Origin: JAFLCM01 sp964510955
Lineage (GTDB): Bacteria; Planctomycetota; Phycisphaerae; Phycisphaerales; UBA1924
DNA: 64,000 nucleotides
Direction of reading: 5' to 3'
Assembly (NCBI GenBank): GCA_964510955.1
Contig: CAZEDW010000001.1
Coordinates: 124,001-188,000, forward strand
The position numbers were made by a program, and so were the translations under genes. The notes under the pieces were generated by a model that saw only the letters and a program-made list of their open reading frames with translations, searched no databases and was not told where the DNA came from. Shown one piece after another: positions 1-7,860 of the stretch. Within the stretch, counting starts at the first letter, position 1. Every line of letters starts with the position of its first letter.

Positions 1-1214
1 AGCGACATTGAAACCGCCCGCCGGAAGCGAACGTCCGCGGTCGGTCCAGGCCCTCCCTTCGCTCCGTGCGGGCCGCAGTTCCAGTTGATGGCGACCGGCG
101 GGGACTGCACGTTGGTCCACTCGTGGCCGCGCGGCTTGCCGGGCGGGGCGTCCTTGGGGGCGGCGGCAAGGTGCTCGGGGCCGGCGCGCATCAGGTCGAT
201 GTCGTTGTTCTGCAGGGCCGTCAGTCGGGCGGGCGCGCTCTTGATGATGACGAACCGGTACCTGTCCGGGGCCGTCGGCCGCAGCGTGAACCGCGGGTTT
301 CGCACCAGCTCGATCGGGCTCCCCGGCACCCACTGATGCTCGGGGTCCATACCCGCCAGCATGTACGGCCCGCTGCCCAACAGCAGGCCGGTGCTCTGGT
401 TGAACTGTTCGGGCGTAAACCGGGAGTAGAAGTGTGCGGGCAAGGGCGCCAGCCGAAGAGCCACGTCAACGTTCAGGTAAACCGGCTCGGAGAACTTGAA
501 CTCCGCCGTCTTGGGACCCAGAACCTCGACATCGGAAATGGTTGAGTATGTGCCCCGGAACCGGGCGAGGTTGTACCGCGAGTCCTTGTTGATGAGATTC
601 ATTGTGAAGCGGAGGTCGTCCGCTGTCACCGGTTCGCCGTCAGACCACACGGCGTCGTCGCGGAGCTTCACCCTGAGCCACATCCCCGCCGGATCGAACT
701 GCCAGGCATCAGCAAGGATGCCCTGCATTTCGAGTGTTTTGGGGTTGTAATCGGCCAAACGCTGCTGAACCAGTTCAAGCACGCGGCGGGCCTGCACGCC
801 GGTGGCGACGTAGGGGGTGAGCTTGGGAGGCTCGGACTCCAAAGCCTCGGTCAACGTGCCCCCCACGGAAAAGTCCGGGTTGTGCGTCGGGTCGTTGATC
901 CAGGCGGGGCGCGGCTTGCGGATGATCGGGACGCCGGGCCGGGCCCAAGGCTCGGCGGCCGGAGCCATGGACACCGCGCTGGATGAACCCGGTGCAACCG
1001 GGACGGAACCGCTGGGCTGGACCGGCGGCGCTACCGGAACCCCCCGCTGCTCGAGCCGGACGATCGCCTGTTCGAGCTGGGCCTGCGCGGCCTTCACCTC
1101 CCCCAACCGCGCCCACAGGCGGTCGAGCTGGAGCATGTTGAGCCACACCAGGACGACGAGCGCCAGCAGGATGCCGCCGAGCACGAGATGACGCAGCCCG
1201 AAGCGGTTGGGCAT
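1..1214 (-). CDS. Peptide-type ABC transporter solute-binding protein (family 5), 3' end outside window
   Basis: The reading frame opens at ATG 1214 and stays open to the window edge, so the C-terminus is missing. Translation gives a membrane anchor (about residues 9-24, LVLGGILLALVVLVWL), then a short coiled coil rich in Leu, Gln and Glu (about 26-50), a Pro/Ala/Val linker, and from about residue 120 a family 5 solute-binding domain. The typical motif is visible: WLRVKLRDDAVWSDGEPVTA followed by DDLRFTMN, as in DppA/OppA proteins. No lipobox Cys is seen, so attachment is probably by the N-terminal helix. It follows the permease gene by 13 bases on the same strand, so the pair forms an importer operon whose remaining parts lie beyond the edge. 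Substrate is unknown; peptides or similar solutes are the family default. Confidence 0.85.
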   Translation of the reverse strand, partial: MPNRFGLRHLVLGGILLALVVLVWLNMLQLDRLWARLGEVKAAQAQLEQAIVRLEQRGVPVAPPVQPSGSVPVAPGSSSAVSMAPAAEPWARPGVPIIRKPRPAWINDPTHNPDFSVGGTLTEALESEPPKLTPYVATGVQARRVLELVQQRLADYNPKTLEMQGILADAWQFDPAGMWLRVKLRDDAVWSDGEPVTADDLRFTMNLINKDSRYNLARFRGTYSTISDVEVLGPKTAEFKFSEPVYLNVDVALRLAPLPAHFYSRFTPEQFNQSTGLLLGSGPYMLAGMDPEHQWVPGSPIELVRNPRFTLRPTAPDRYRFVIIKSAPARLTALQNNDIDLMRAGPEHLAAAPKDAPPGKPRGHEWTNVQSPPVAINWNCGPHGAKGGPGPTADVRFRRAVSMS

Positions 1215-1227
1215 GGCGGCTTGCAGC

Positions 1228-2469
1228 CTATCGGCGTCGTGAGCGAGGATCAAACCGCTGACGCAGCGATTCGCCGACCAGATTGAGCGCCAGCAGCGTT
1301 GTGCCCAGCAGCCCGCACGGGAAGACCAGCAGCCACCAGCGCACGCGGACCGGGTTCAGCTCGCTCAGCCCCTCGGCGGCGAGATTGCCCCAGCTGGGAA
1401 GCGGAGGCCTGACGCCGATCCCCAGGAAACTCAGGAAGCTCTCCTGCAGAATGGCCTGGGGCACGGTGAGCGTTGCGTAGACGATGATCGGCCCGACCAG
1501 GTTCGGCAGCAGGTGGCGGAGAAAGATTCGCCACGCCGGTAGCCCCATGGCCCGCGAGGCCTCGATGAACGGCTGTGACCTGAGGCTCAGCACCTGACCG
1601 CGGATCACCCGGCTCATGGTCAGCCAGCTCACGCCGCCGATGGCGACTAGGAGGAGGGCGATCTGGTACCCCGAGCGTGCGGACTCGCTGAGTTGCCGCG
1701 GGCGAAGGTCTGGGTCAAGATCGGCGCGGGCGTTCAGGGCCGAACGGAGCTCGGGGTCACTCCGAAGCCACTGACGGACGGACTCCTCATCGGCGGGGCG
1801 ACCGTGCTCGGCGGCGGCGGCGACGGCCTGACTCATGATCCAGGCGTCGCGCGTGCCCGCGCGGGCGACCACGTTGTCCAGCACGGCCTCGCCGGCCACC
1901 GCCAGGAGGACGACGAGCAGGACGTAGGGCAGGCCATAGAGCACATCGACGGTGCGCATCATGAGGGCGTCGATCCGACCGCCCAGGTACCCGGCGGTAG
2001 CACCCCAGAGCACCCCGATGATCACGCTGATGCACGCCGCGGCGACACCGATACCCAGGGAGACGCCGCCGCCGGCGAGGCAACGGATCAAGAGGTCTCG
2101 CCCGAGCTTGTCCGTCCCCAGCACGAAGACCGGCGAGGCCTTGCCCCCGGCGGTCAGGGCACCGAGCCGGGCCAACTCATCCTCGCGGTGCCCCGCCCAA
2201 GTGGGCGGGAGCAGGTAGGCATCAAGGGTCCCCGCCTTGTACCGAGCCTCGCCGGATGGGCCGGCGCCCAAGGTCCAGGGAAGCGACGCAAGGCAGACCA
2301 CCGCCAGCGTCGCCAGAAGCAAAGTCCCGATCATGGCGGCCCTCGGCAAACCGGCCAGCCGCCCGAACCGGCGATTATCCGCCTCGGCCCCGGCGCGGGA
2401 ACGCACCGGGAGCGACGGCGTTAATTGCGCACCCGTGGGGTCACCCGTTGGCTCATCCGTGAGCGCCAT
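1228..2469 (-). CDS. ABC transporter permease, DppC/OppC type
   Basis: 413-residue inner-membrane permease. The binding-protein-dependent transport signature is clear near the C-terminal half: EASRAMGLPAWRIFLRHLLP, followed by NLVGPIIVYATL and ESFLSFLGIGVRPPLPSWG, the usual DppC/OppC ending. The protein is longer than the usual 280-310 residues. About 70 polar residues are inserted after the third transmembrane segment (from GEAVLDNVVARAG to LSESARSGYQ), where normal OppC proteins have a short loop. I chose ATG 2469 (MALTDEPTG) because GGGGAGG lies about 12 bases upstream; a longer in-frame extension runs through the upstream terminator and is unlikely. It probably forms the translocation pore together with a DppB-type partner not present in the window. 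Confidence 0.9.
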   Translation of the reverse strand: MALTDEPTGDPTGAQLTPSLPVRSRAGAEADNRRFGRLAGLPRAAMIGTLLLATLAVVCLASLPWTLGAGPSGEARYKAGTLDAYLLPPTWAGHREDELARLGALTAGGKASPVFVLGTDKLGRDLLIRCLAGGGVSLGIGVAAACISVIIGVLWGATAGYLGGRIDALMMRTVDVLYGLPYVLLVVLLAVAGEAVLDNVVARAGTRDAWIMSQAVAAAAEHGRPADEESVRQWLRSDPELRSALNARADLDPDLRPRQLSESARSGYQIALLLVAIGGVSWLTMSRVIRGQVLSLRSQPFIEASRAMGLPAWRIFLRHLLPNLVGPIIVYATLTVPQAILQESFLSFLGIGVRPPLPSWGNLAAEGLSELNPVRVRWWLLVFPCGLLGTTLLALNLVGESLRQRFDPRSRRR

Positions 2470-2489
2470 GGCGCAGAGGATACCTCCCC

Positions 2490-2526
2490 AAAAAAACGAT
2501 TGGGGCGGGCCTTGTGAGCCCGCCCC
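2490..2526 (-). terminator. Rho-independent terminator on the minus strand
   Basis: Perfect 9-bp stem GGGGCGGGC / GCCCGCCCC (2502-2510 and 2518-2526) with a 7-base loop. On the minus strand it is followed after five bases by seven T residues (2490-2496). It lies between the lysine-rich microprotein gene and the ABC permease gene, so it should end the microprotein transcript or attenuate read-through into the importer. Two further stem-loops precede it on the same strand: GGGGCCG/CGGCCCC at 2548-2566 and GCGGGCTT/AAGCCCGC at about 2609-2625. Confidence 0.75.
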
Positions 2527-2650
2527 TGTTCGTTGTGTGGCGCTGATGGGGCCGACTTCCGGCCCCAAGGATTCACGATTGATTCACTGAAACGAACGAC
2601 TTCGTGACGGCGGGCTTGAAGCCCGCGGGAATCATCGGCTTCAGCCGCGA

Positions 2651-2719
2651 TTACTTCTTCTTGCCGCGCTTCTTGGCGGTTTTCTTCGCAGCCTTCTTCT
2701 TCGAACGCTTCTTGGCCAT
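2651..2719 (-). CDS. 22-residue lysine-rich microprotein
   Basis: A very short frame, ATG 2719 to TAA 2651, encodes MAKKRSKKKA followed by AKKTAKKRGKKK: 13 Lys, 2 Arg, 4 Ala, with no acidic, aromatic or large hydrophobic residue. The case for a real gene is contextual. A perfect AGGAGG lies 5 bases before the ATG. A promoter-like TTGACG-18-TACAGT pair lies about 90 bases upstream, and stem-loops with a T-run terminator follow. The composition is that of the C-terminal tails of histone H1-like proteins of planctomycetes and chlamydiae, so nucleic-acid or ribosome binding is a reasonable guess; no function is established. A second basic repeat protein (5679-6128) lies 3 kb away. Confidence 0.7.
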   Translation of the reverse strand: MAKKRSKKKAAKKTAKKRGKKK

Positions 2720-2806
2720 GGCAGCCTCCTGTACAAGTTCGGAGCTTGGAGGAACGTGTGACCTTCGGATTCAGCGCCACCTGCAGTCACAACAACTATC
2801 GCGTGG

Positions 2807-2836
2807 ACTGTACCTGTATCGGAGGCAGCGCGTCAA
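2807..2836 (-). promoter_or_regulatory. Predicted sigma-70-type promoter of the lysine-rich microprotein
   Basis: On the minus strand TTGACG (2836-2831) is separated by 18 bases from TACAGT (2812-2807). Transcription would start near 2800, giving a leader of about 80 bases before the microprotein ATG. A second TTGACA hexamer lies just upstream (2859-2854) without a matching -10 box. Confidence 0.55.
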
Positions 2837-2899
2837 GGGGTTGAGTGTTTTTTTGTCAAGGGGCGACTGGTTGGGGGTCAGGCGACGCGCGGGACGCGC

Positions 2900-4063
2900 T
2901 CAGACAACGCACGCGGCGCTCTTGGCAAGGCGCTGCACACAAGCCTGGATGATCGCCAGTGCCTCGTCGATCTCCGCCACTGTTGTCTCGCGCGAGAGGC
3001 TGAACCGCACCGCGCCGTGCGCCTGATCCAGCGGCACTCCCATCGCCTTCAGGACCGGCGACGCTTCGAGCGATCCCGACCCGCACGCCGCGCCGGCGCT
3101 AGCGCACACCCCCTGCTCACTGAACAGGAGCAGCAGCGCGTCGGCCTCGAGTTTGGGGAACGAGATGTTCGCGGTGTTGGGCAAGCGCCGGCCCCCGGCG
3201 CCGTTCACCACCGCCCACGAAAAGGCCGAAATCACGCCGTTTTCGAGCCGATCTCGCAGCGATCGCACGCGATCCATGGCCTCGGGGTCGGACAGGTACG
3301 CCATCGCCAGCTCAGCGGCCACCCCCATGCCCACAATCCCGGCGGTGTTCTCGGTGCCCCCCCGTCGCCCCTTCTCCTGCTTGCCGGGCACCTGGGGGTT
3401 GAACGTGATGCCCCGGCGGTGCCACAACCCCCCCACACCCTTGGGGCCATGGAACTTGTGCGCCGAGAAACTGAGGAGGTCGATCGCCGCTTTGGCGACG
3501 TCGATGGGCAGCTTGCCGACCGCCTGGGTGGCGTCGGAGTGGAACAGCACCGCGTGTCGGCGGCAGGCCTCGCCGATCTCCTGCACGGGCTGAACCACGC
3601 CCGTCTCATTATTGGCCCACTGCACGCTCACCAGCGCCACCGAGTCGTCAAGCATCGGTTCGAGCGCGCCGGCATCGGCTTCTCCCTGGCGGTTGACAGG
3701 CAGCAGCAGCACCTTGGCGGACTCGGGTCCCTCGGCGAGGTCGGCCGTCAGGTCTCTCACCGCTTCGTGCTCGACCGCGGTGGTGATGATGGTGCGCTTG
3801 CCCGGCTCTCGCTGGGCGATCACGCCCCGGATTGCCAGGGCGATGCTCTCGGCGGCACCGGACGTGAAGGTGATTTCACGCGGCGCGGCGCCGAGCAACC
3901 GGGCCACCGATTGGCGGGCCAACTCGACTTTCTGACGAGCGAGCTGTCCGGGCCGGTGGATGGAGGAGGGGTTGTGCCAGATCTCGCGAAGCATCTCGTC
4001 CATCGCCTTCACAACTTCGGGGGCTGGGCGGGTGGTGGCGTTGCTGTCGAGGTAAATGGTCAC
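2900..4063 (-). CDS. Cysteine desulfurase, NifS/IscS family
   Basis: 387-residue PLP enzyme that removes sulfur from L-cysteine as an enzyme-bound persulfide for Fe-S cluster and thio-cofactor synthesis. The PLP Lys is K203 in SAHKFHGPKG. His99 in VEHEAV is the usual PLP-stacking His, and RRGGTENTAG is the phosphate-site motif. The catalytic Cys is probably C327 in ASAGAACGSGSLE, a short-loop arrangement as in NifS/IscS (group I). Length is normal. The start is a GTG at 4063 with TATCAT ending 6 bases before it and no Shine-Dalgarno, so the message may be leaderless. No iscU or other isc/nif gene is adjacent, so its partner scaffold is not evident. Confidence 0.93.
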   Translation of the reverse strand: MTIYLDSNATTRPAPEVVKAMDEMLREIWHNPSSIHRPGQLARQKVELARQSVARLLGAAPREITFTSGAAESIALAIRGVIAQREPGKRTIITTAVEHEAVRDLTADLAEGPESAKVLLLPVNRQGEADAGALEPMLDDSVALVSVQWANNETGVVQPVQEIGEACRRHAVLFHSDATQAVGKLPIDVAKAAIDLLSFSAHKFHGPKGVGGLWHRRGITFNPQVPGKQEKGRRGGTENTAGIVGMGVAAELAMAYLSDPEAMDRVRSLRDRLENGVISAFSWAVVNGAGGRRLPNTANISFPKLEADALLLLFSEQGVCASAGAACGSGSLEASPVLKAMGVPLDQAHGAVRFSLSRETTVAEIDEALAIIQACVQRLAKSAACVV

Positions 4064-4069
4064 GCCGGG

Positions 4070-4075
4070 ATGATA
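4070..4075 (-). promoter_or_regulatory. -10-like box fixing the cysteine desulfurase start
   Basis: Minus-strand TATCAT lies 6 bases before the GTG at 4063. With the usual 6-7 base distance from -10 box to transcription start, RNA would begin at or next to the start codon. Confidence 0.5.
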
Positions 4076-4205
4076 CGGGCGAGCACCAAGCGTTTATCCC
4101 TACCGAAACCCGTCCCTGCCGTCGCCTTGCGTGAACGGGCGCGATGCCCATGATGCGACGAGCGCCGCCCCGTTTTCCGCCCGAACCGCCCGGTGCCCAC
4201 CCGCC

Positions 4206-5564
4206 ATGAAAAAAGAAAACGTGCTCACCCTGCTGATCCTCGCGTCGCTGGTGGTCGGCGTGCTGATCGGACAGTACGGACTGTTCGAGCCGGTGACGGC
4301 CCAGGTTGGCGCTGACCCGGCGGCTGTTTCAAAGGCACTGACCGAGGCCGCCGAGCCGTGGCGGACCGTGGGCGACCTCACGTTCATCCGTCCGCTGCGG
4401 GCGCTGGTGATCCCCTTGGTCTTTGTGAGCGTGGTGACCGGCGTGACGTCGATCGGAAGCCCCAAGCGGCTCGGGCTCATCGGCGGTGCCACGCTGGGGT
4501 ATTACCTGGCGACGACGCTGGCCGCGGTGGCGCTGGGACTGATGCTGGTGACCCTGGTGGGCCCGGGCCAAGGGGTCAGCGCCGAGGCGTTGACGTCGAG
4601 CGGGAAATCGGCTTTCGCGGCCGAGGGCATCGGGGGGAAGGTGTCCGGCGCTCCCTCGACGGTCGGCGGGAGCTTCGCGGCCCTTCTCCATGACCTGGTC
4701 CCCGCAAACGTTCCCAAGGCGATAGTGGACGGGAACACGTTGAGCGTGATCGTGTTCGCCGTGGTGCTGGGGCTGGCGCTGGTGCTGGCCGGGCCGGTGG
4801 CTCGCCCGGTGATCGCGGTGCTGGAGGGGCTGTCAGCGGCCCTGCTCAAGATCGTGATGTGGGTGATCTGGCTGGCGCCCGTGGGCATCCTGTGCCTGGT
4901 CTCGGCCCGCGTGGGAGAGGTGGGGCTGCGCCAGCTCGTCGGTCCGCTCGCCAAGTACATGCTGGTTGTCGTCGCCGGGCTGGCGATCCACCAGTTCGCG
5001 GTGCTGCCCCTGGTGCTCTGGGCCCTGGCGGGGTGCAACCCCTACCGGTTCCTGTGGAGCATGCGCCAGGTCATCGTGACGGCGTTCAGCACGTCCAGCA
5101 GCAACGCCACCCTCCCGGTCACGATGGAAGAGTGCCGGGCCAACGGGTGCTCGGCCCGTGCGGTCAGCTTCGTGGTGCCGCTGGGGGCCACGGTGAACAT
5201 GAACGGCACGGCGCTGTACGAGGCGGTGGCGGTGAGCTTCCTGTTCCAGATGTTCGCCGCCGAAAACCCAGCGTTCAACATCGGGCTGGTGCAGCAGGTG
5301 ATCATCCTGGTGACGGCGACCCTGGCGGCCATCGGGGCCGCGGGGATCCCCGGGGCAGGGCTGGTGACCATGGCCATCGTGATCGGGGCGGTGAACAACA
5401 GCCTGAAGGGCACCCTGGGGGAGGGCGCCCCGCAGCTCCCGCTGTGGACCATCGGAATCATCATCGGGGTGGACCGGGTGCTGGACATGTGCCGCACCGT
5501 GGTCAATGTGATGGGCGACGCCATCGGCGCGCGGATCATGACGCGGCTGGCGCCGGATGAATGA
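4206..5564 (+). CDS. Dicarboxylate/amino acid:cation symporter (DAACS family)
   Basis: 452-residue polytopic protein of the GltP/DctA family, which couples uptake of glutamate, aspartate or C4-dicarboxylates to Na+ or H+. Family marks are present in order: the serine-rich re-entrant loop SSSNATLP, the ion-binding PLGATVNMNGTALYEAV (NMNGT in place of the usual NMDGT), the second re-entrant loop GIPGAGLVTMAIV, and the substrate-site helix DRVLDMCRTVVNVMGD. The Asp-to-Asn change in NMDGT could alter coupling-ion binding. The start MKKENVLTL at 4206 begins directly before the first membrane helix. An upstream in-frame ATG at 4131 would add 25 residues of unlikely composition. No clear Shine-Dalgarno is seen. 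Confidence 0.9.
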   Translation: MKKENVLTLLILASLVVGVLIGQYGLFEPVTAQVGADPAAVSKALTEAAEPWRTVGDLTFIRPLRALVIPLVFVSVVTGVTSIGSPKRLGLIGGATLGYYLATTLAAVALGLMLVTLVGPGQGVSAEALTSSGKSAFAAEGIGGKVSGAPSTVGGSFAALLHDLVPANVPKAIVDGNTLSVIVFAVVLGLALVLAGPVARPVIAVLEGLSAALLKIVMWVIWLAPVGILCLVSARVGEVGLRQLVGPLAKYMLVVVAGLAIHQFAVLPLVLWALAGCNPYRFLWSMRQVIVTAFSTSSSNATLPVTMEECRANGCSARAVSFVVPLGATVNMNGTALYEAVAVSFLFQMFAAENPAFNIGLVQQVIILVTATLAAIGAAGIPGAGLVTMAIVIGAVNNSLKGTLGEGAPQLPLWTIGIIIGVDRVLDMCRTVVNVMGDAIGARIMTRLAPDE

Positions 5565-5621
5565 CATCTCTCGGGGAGAGCCGCGGGCGATCGCGGGGCG
5601 ACACGGGGTGCAAAATGACAA

Positions 5622-5647
5622 ACGCCGCGGCGGGTTCGCCACGGCGT
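5622..5647. terminator. Probable bidirectional terminator between convergent genes
   Basis: An 11-bp stem with one mismatch (ACGCCGCGGCG at 5622-5632, CGCCACGGCGT at 5637-5647) lies between the ends of the symporter gene and the histone-like gene. On the minus strand it is followed by TTTGTCATTTT, a plausible U-rich tail for the histone-like gene. Confidence 0.55.
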
Positions 5648-5678
5648 CTGCTGATTACCTTGTGCTTGATCCGCGGCG

Positions 5679-6128
5679 TCAGGCGGCCTTGCGGCGCGAC
5701 CAGGTGCGGTTGAAGCTGTAGGTCTTGGGGGCCCAGAAGTACGAGTACGTCGGGCTGGTGGTGCGGCTGGTGAACTTCGAGGCGTTCTTCTTCCAAGAGT
5801 AGGTCTTGGGGGTCTTGTTCCAAGTGGTCTTCTTGGCCGTGGTCTTCCGGGAGGTGCGGGCCTTGGTCGAGTACGACTTGCGGGCCTTGGTGGACCAGGT
5901 CTTGCGGGCCGTGGTCTTGTAGTTCTTGCGGAACGACTTGCGGGCGGTGGTCCGCTTGGCGGTCGTGCGACGGGCCGTGGTGCGCTTGGCGGTGCGGCGG
6001 AAGCTCTTGCGGGTCGTGGTGCGCTTGGTGGCGCTCTTGAACCCGGTGCGACGCCGGTTCACGCGGCGCGACTTGGTTTTGCGGGCTTTGCTGGTCTTGG
6101 TCTTGTAGGTCTTGCGGGTCGTCGGCAT
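5679..6128 (-). CDS. Histone H1-like, Lys/Arg/Thr-rich basic repeat protein
   Basis: 149 residues made mainly of K, R, T, S and A, with degenerate short repeats such as RTTARK, RTTAKR, KSFRK and TKARKSYS from about residue 30 to 105, and an aromatic C-terminal third (TYSYFWAPKTYSFNRTW). There is no signal peptide and there are almost no acidic residues. Such proteins are usually annotated histone H1-like or DNA-binding and are common in planctomycetes and chlamydiae; nucleoid compaction is an inference. The start MPTTRKTYK at 6128 is chosen because GGAG lies 7 bases upstream. The longer in-frame ATG at 6236 adds a hydrophobic, non-repetitive segment. It is convergent with the symporter gene and divergent from DAHP synthase. 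Confidence 0.8.
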   Translation of the reverse strand: MPTTRKTYKTKTSKARKTKSRRVNRRRTGFKSATKRTTTRKSFRRTAKRTTARRTTAKRTTARKSFRKNYKTTARKTWSTKARKSYSTKARTSRKTTAKKTTWNKTPKTYSWKKNASKFTSRTTSPTYSYFWAPKTYSFNRTWSRRKAA

Positions 6129-6405
6129 GACTGATCTCCATGTCAGGCCGACGCGACTGGCCGGCCCATCGTTCTGGCCGCCGAGCCCGACAATGGGCGG
6201 CGGGCCGGACGGCTCTCCCGTCCGTGGGAGAATCAAACCGTCGGGCGATTCGGGTTATCGACGGCCGCCGCGCAAGACATCAGTGAATTTCCGGGTAACC
6301 ACTGTGGACGTTGAAGTTCCACACCGCAAGACTTGGGCGTCCCCGGCGCCCGGGCGCGTCATCGCGACGCGACGGGCCGCGAATTACCCGATACTTCCCG
6401 CACCG

Positions 6406-7764
6406 ATGAGCGACCCGCAGATGCACGACTGGTCCCCCGATTCCTGGAAGCGCAAGCTCGCGGCGCACCAGACGGTGTACGCCGACCGCGCCGCGGTCGA
6501 CGCCGCCGTTGCAAAGCTCCGCGAGTTTCCCCCCCTGGTGACCAGCTTCGAGGTCGAGCGCCTGCGTGAGCACATCGCCGACGCGCAGCGGGGCAAGCGC
6601 TTCCTGCTCCAGGGTGGCGACTGCGCCGAGACCTTGGCCGACTGCCGCTCGACCACCATCACCAACAAGCTCAAGATTCTTCTTCAGATGTCCCTGGTGC
6701 TGGTCCACGGGCTCAAGAAACCGGTCATCCGCGTCGGGCGGTTCGCGGGCCAGTACGCCAAGCCGAGGTCGAGCGCTACCGAGACCCGCGACGGCGTCAC
6801 GCTCCCCAGCTACTTCGGCGACCTGGTCAATAGCGCCGAGTTCACCCCGGAGGCCCGCACGCCGAACCCGCACCTCATGGTCCGCGGCTACCAGCACGCC
6901 GCGGTCACCCTGAACTTCATCCGCGCCCTCATCGACGGCGGGTTCGCTGACCTGCACCACCCCGAGTACTGGGACCTGCGGTTCATGGACCACGCCAGCT
7001 TGCCCGAAGAGCTGCGCCGCGAGTACCAAGCCATGAGCCGCAGCCTCGCCGAGGCGCTGAAGTTCATGGAGGCGCTGGGCGAAACCGCCATCGACGACCT
7101 GAGCCGCGTCGAGTTCTTCACCAGCCACGAGGGGCTGAACCTGCTCTACGAGAGCGCCCAGACCCGGAAGGTGCCCCGCCGCGAAGGCTACTACAACCTG
7201 ACCACGCATCTTCCCTGGGTGGGCGAGCGCACCCGCGCCATCGACGGCGCGCACGTCGAGTACTTCCGCGGCATCCGCAACCCCATCGGCGTCAAGGTCG
7301 GACCGTCGACGTCGCCCGCCGACCTGCTCAAGCTGATCGACGTGCTGAACCCCGGCGATGAACCGGGCCGGCTGGTGCTGATCCACCGGATGGGGGCGTT
7401 GAAGATCGGGGACTCGCTTCCCCCGCTGCTGCACGCCGTGCACAACGCCCGCCGCAGCGTGCTGTGGGTGTGCGACCCGATGCACGGCAACGGGACGACC
7501 TCACGCCACGGCATCAAGACCCGCGACTTCAACGACATCCTCAGCGAGCTGCGCCACGCCTTTGACCTGCACCACGCCGCCGGCACCGTCCTCGGCGGGG
7601 TCCACTTCGAGCTGACCGGCGACGACGTGACCGAGTGCATCGGCGGGGCGGCGGGGGTCACCGAGGAAGACCTCACCACCAACTACGCCAGCCCGTGCGA
7701 CCCGCGGCTGAACTACCAGCAGGCGCTGGAGATGGCGTTCCTGATCGCCAAGAGGATGGCGTAG
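6406..7764 (+). CDS. 3-deoxy-7-phosphoheptulonate synthase, class II
   Basis: 452-residue first enzyme of the shikimate pathway, condensing phosphoenolpyruvate with erythrose 4-phosphate to DAHP in the cytoplasm. The plant/Mycobacterium-like class II signatures are all visible: LLQGGDCAE near the N-terminus (metal Cys), RVGRFAGQYAKPRS, FTSHEGLNLLYE, KVGPSTSPADLLKL, WVCDPMHGNG (metal His), GGVHFELTGDDVTEC and the ending TNYASPCDPRLNYQQAL. Start MSDPQMHDW at 6406 gives the family's usual length. An upstream in-frame extension to 6112 crosses the histone-like gene and is rejected. GATACT lies ten bases before the ATG, suggesting a very short leader. It is monocistronic here. Confidence 0.95.
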   Translation: MSDPQMHDWSPDSWKRKLAAHQTVYADRAAVDAAVAKLREFPPLVTSFEVERLREHIADAQRGKRFLLQGGDCAETLADCRSTTITNKLKILLQMSLVLVHGLKKPVIRVGRFAGQYAKPRSSATETRDGVTLPSYFGDLVNSAEFTPEARTPNPHLMVRGYQHAAVTLNFIRALIDGGFADLHHPEYWDLRFMDHASLPEELRREYQAMSRSLAEALKFMEALGETAIDDLSRVEFFTSHEGLNLLYESAQTRKVPRREGYYNLTTHLPWVGERTRAIDGAHVEYFRGIRNPIGVKVGPSTSPADLLKLIDVLNPGDEPGRLVLIHRMGALKIGDSLPPLLHAVHNARRSVLWVCDPMHGNGTTSRHGIKTRDFNDILSELRHAFDLHHAAGTVLGGVHFELTGDDVTECIGGAAGVTEEDLTTNYASPCDPRLNYQQALEMAFLIAKRMA

Positions 7765-7860
7765 GCAACGGCGGAATCGTGGGTGCATGCGGGCCGGAAA
7801 GAAAAAGCACCGACCCGCGGACTGGTCGGTGGCACGGTTGGCGGATGGACGACCGTGGCT

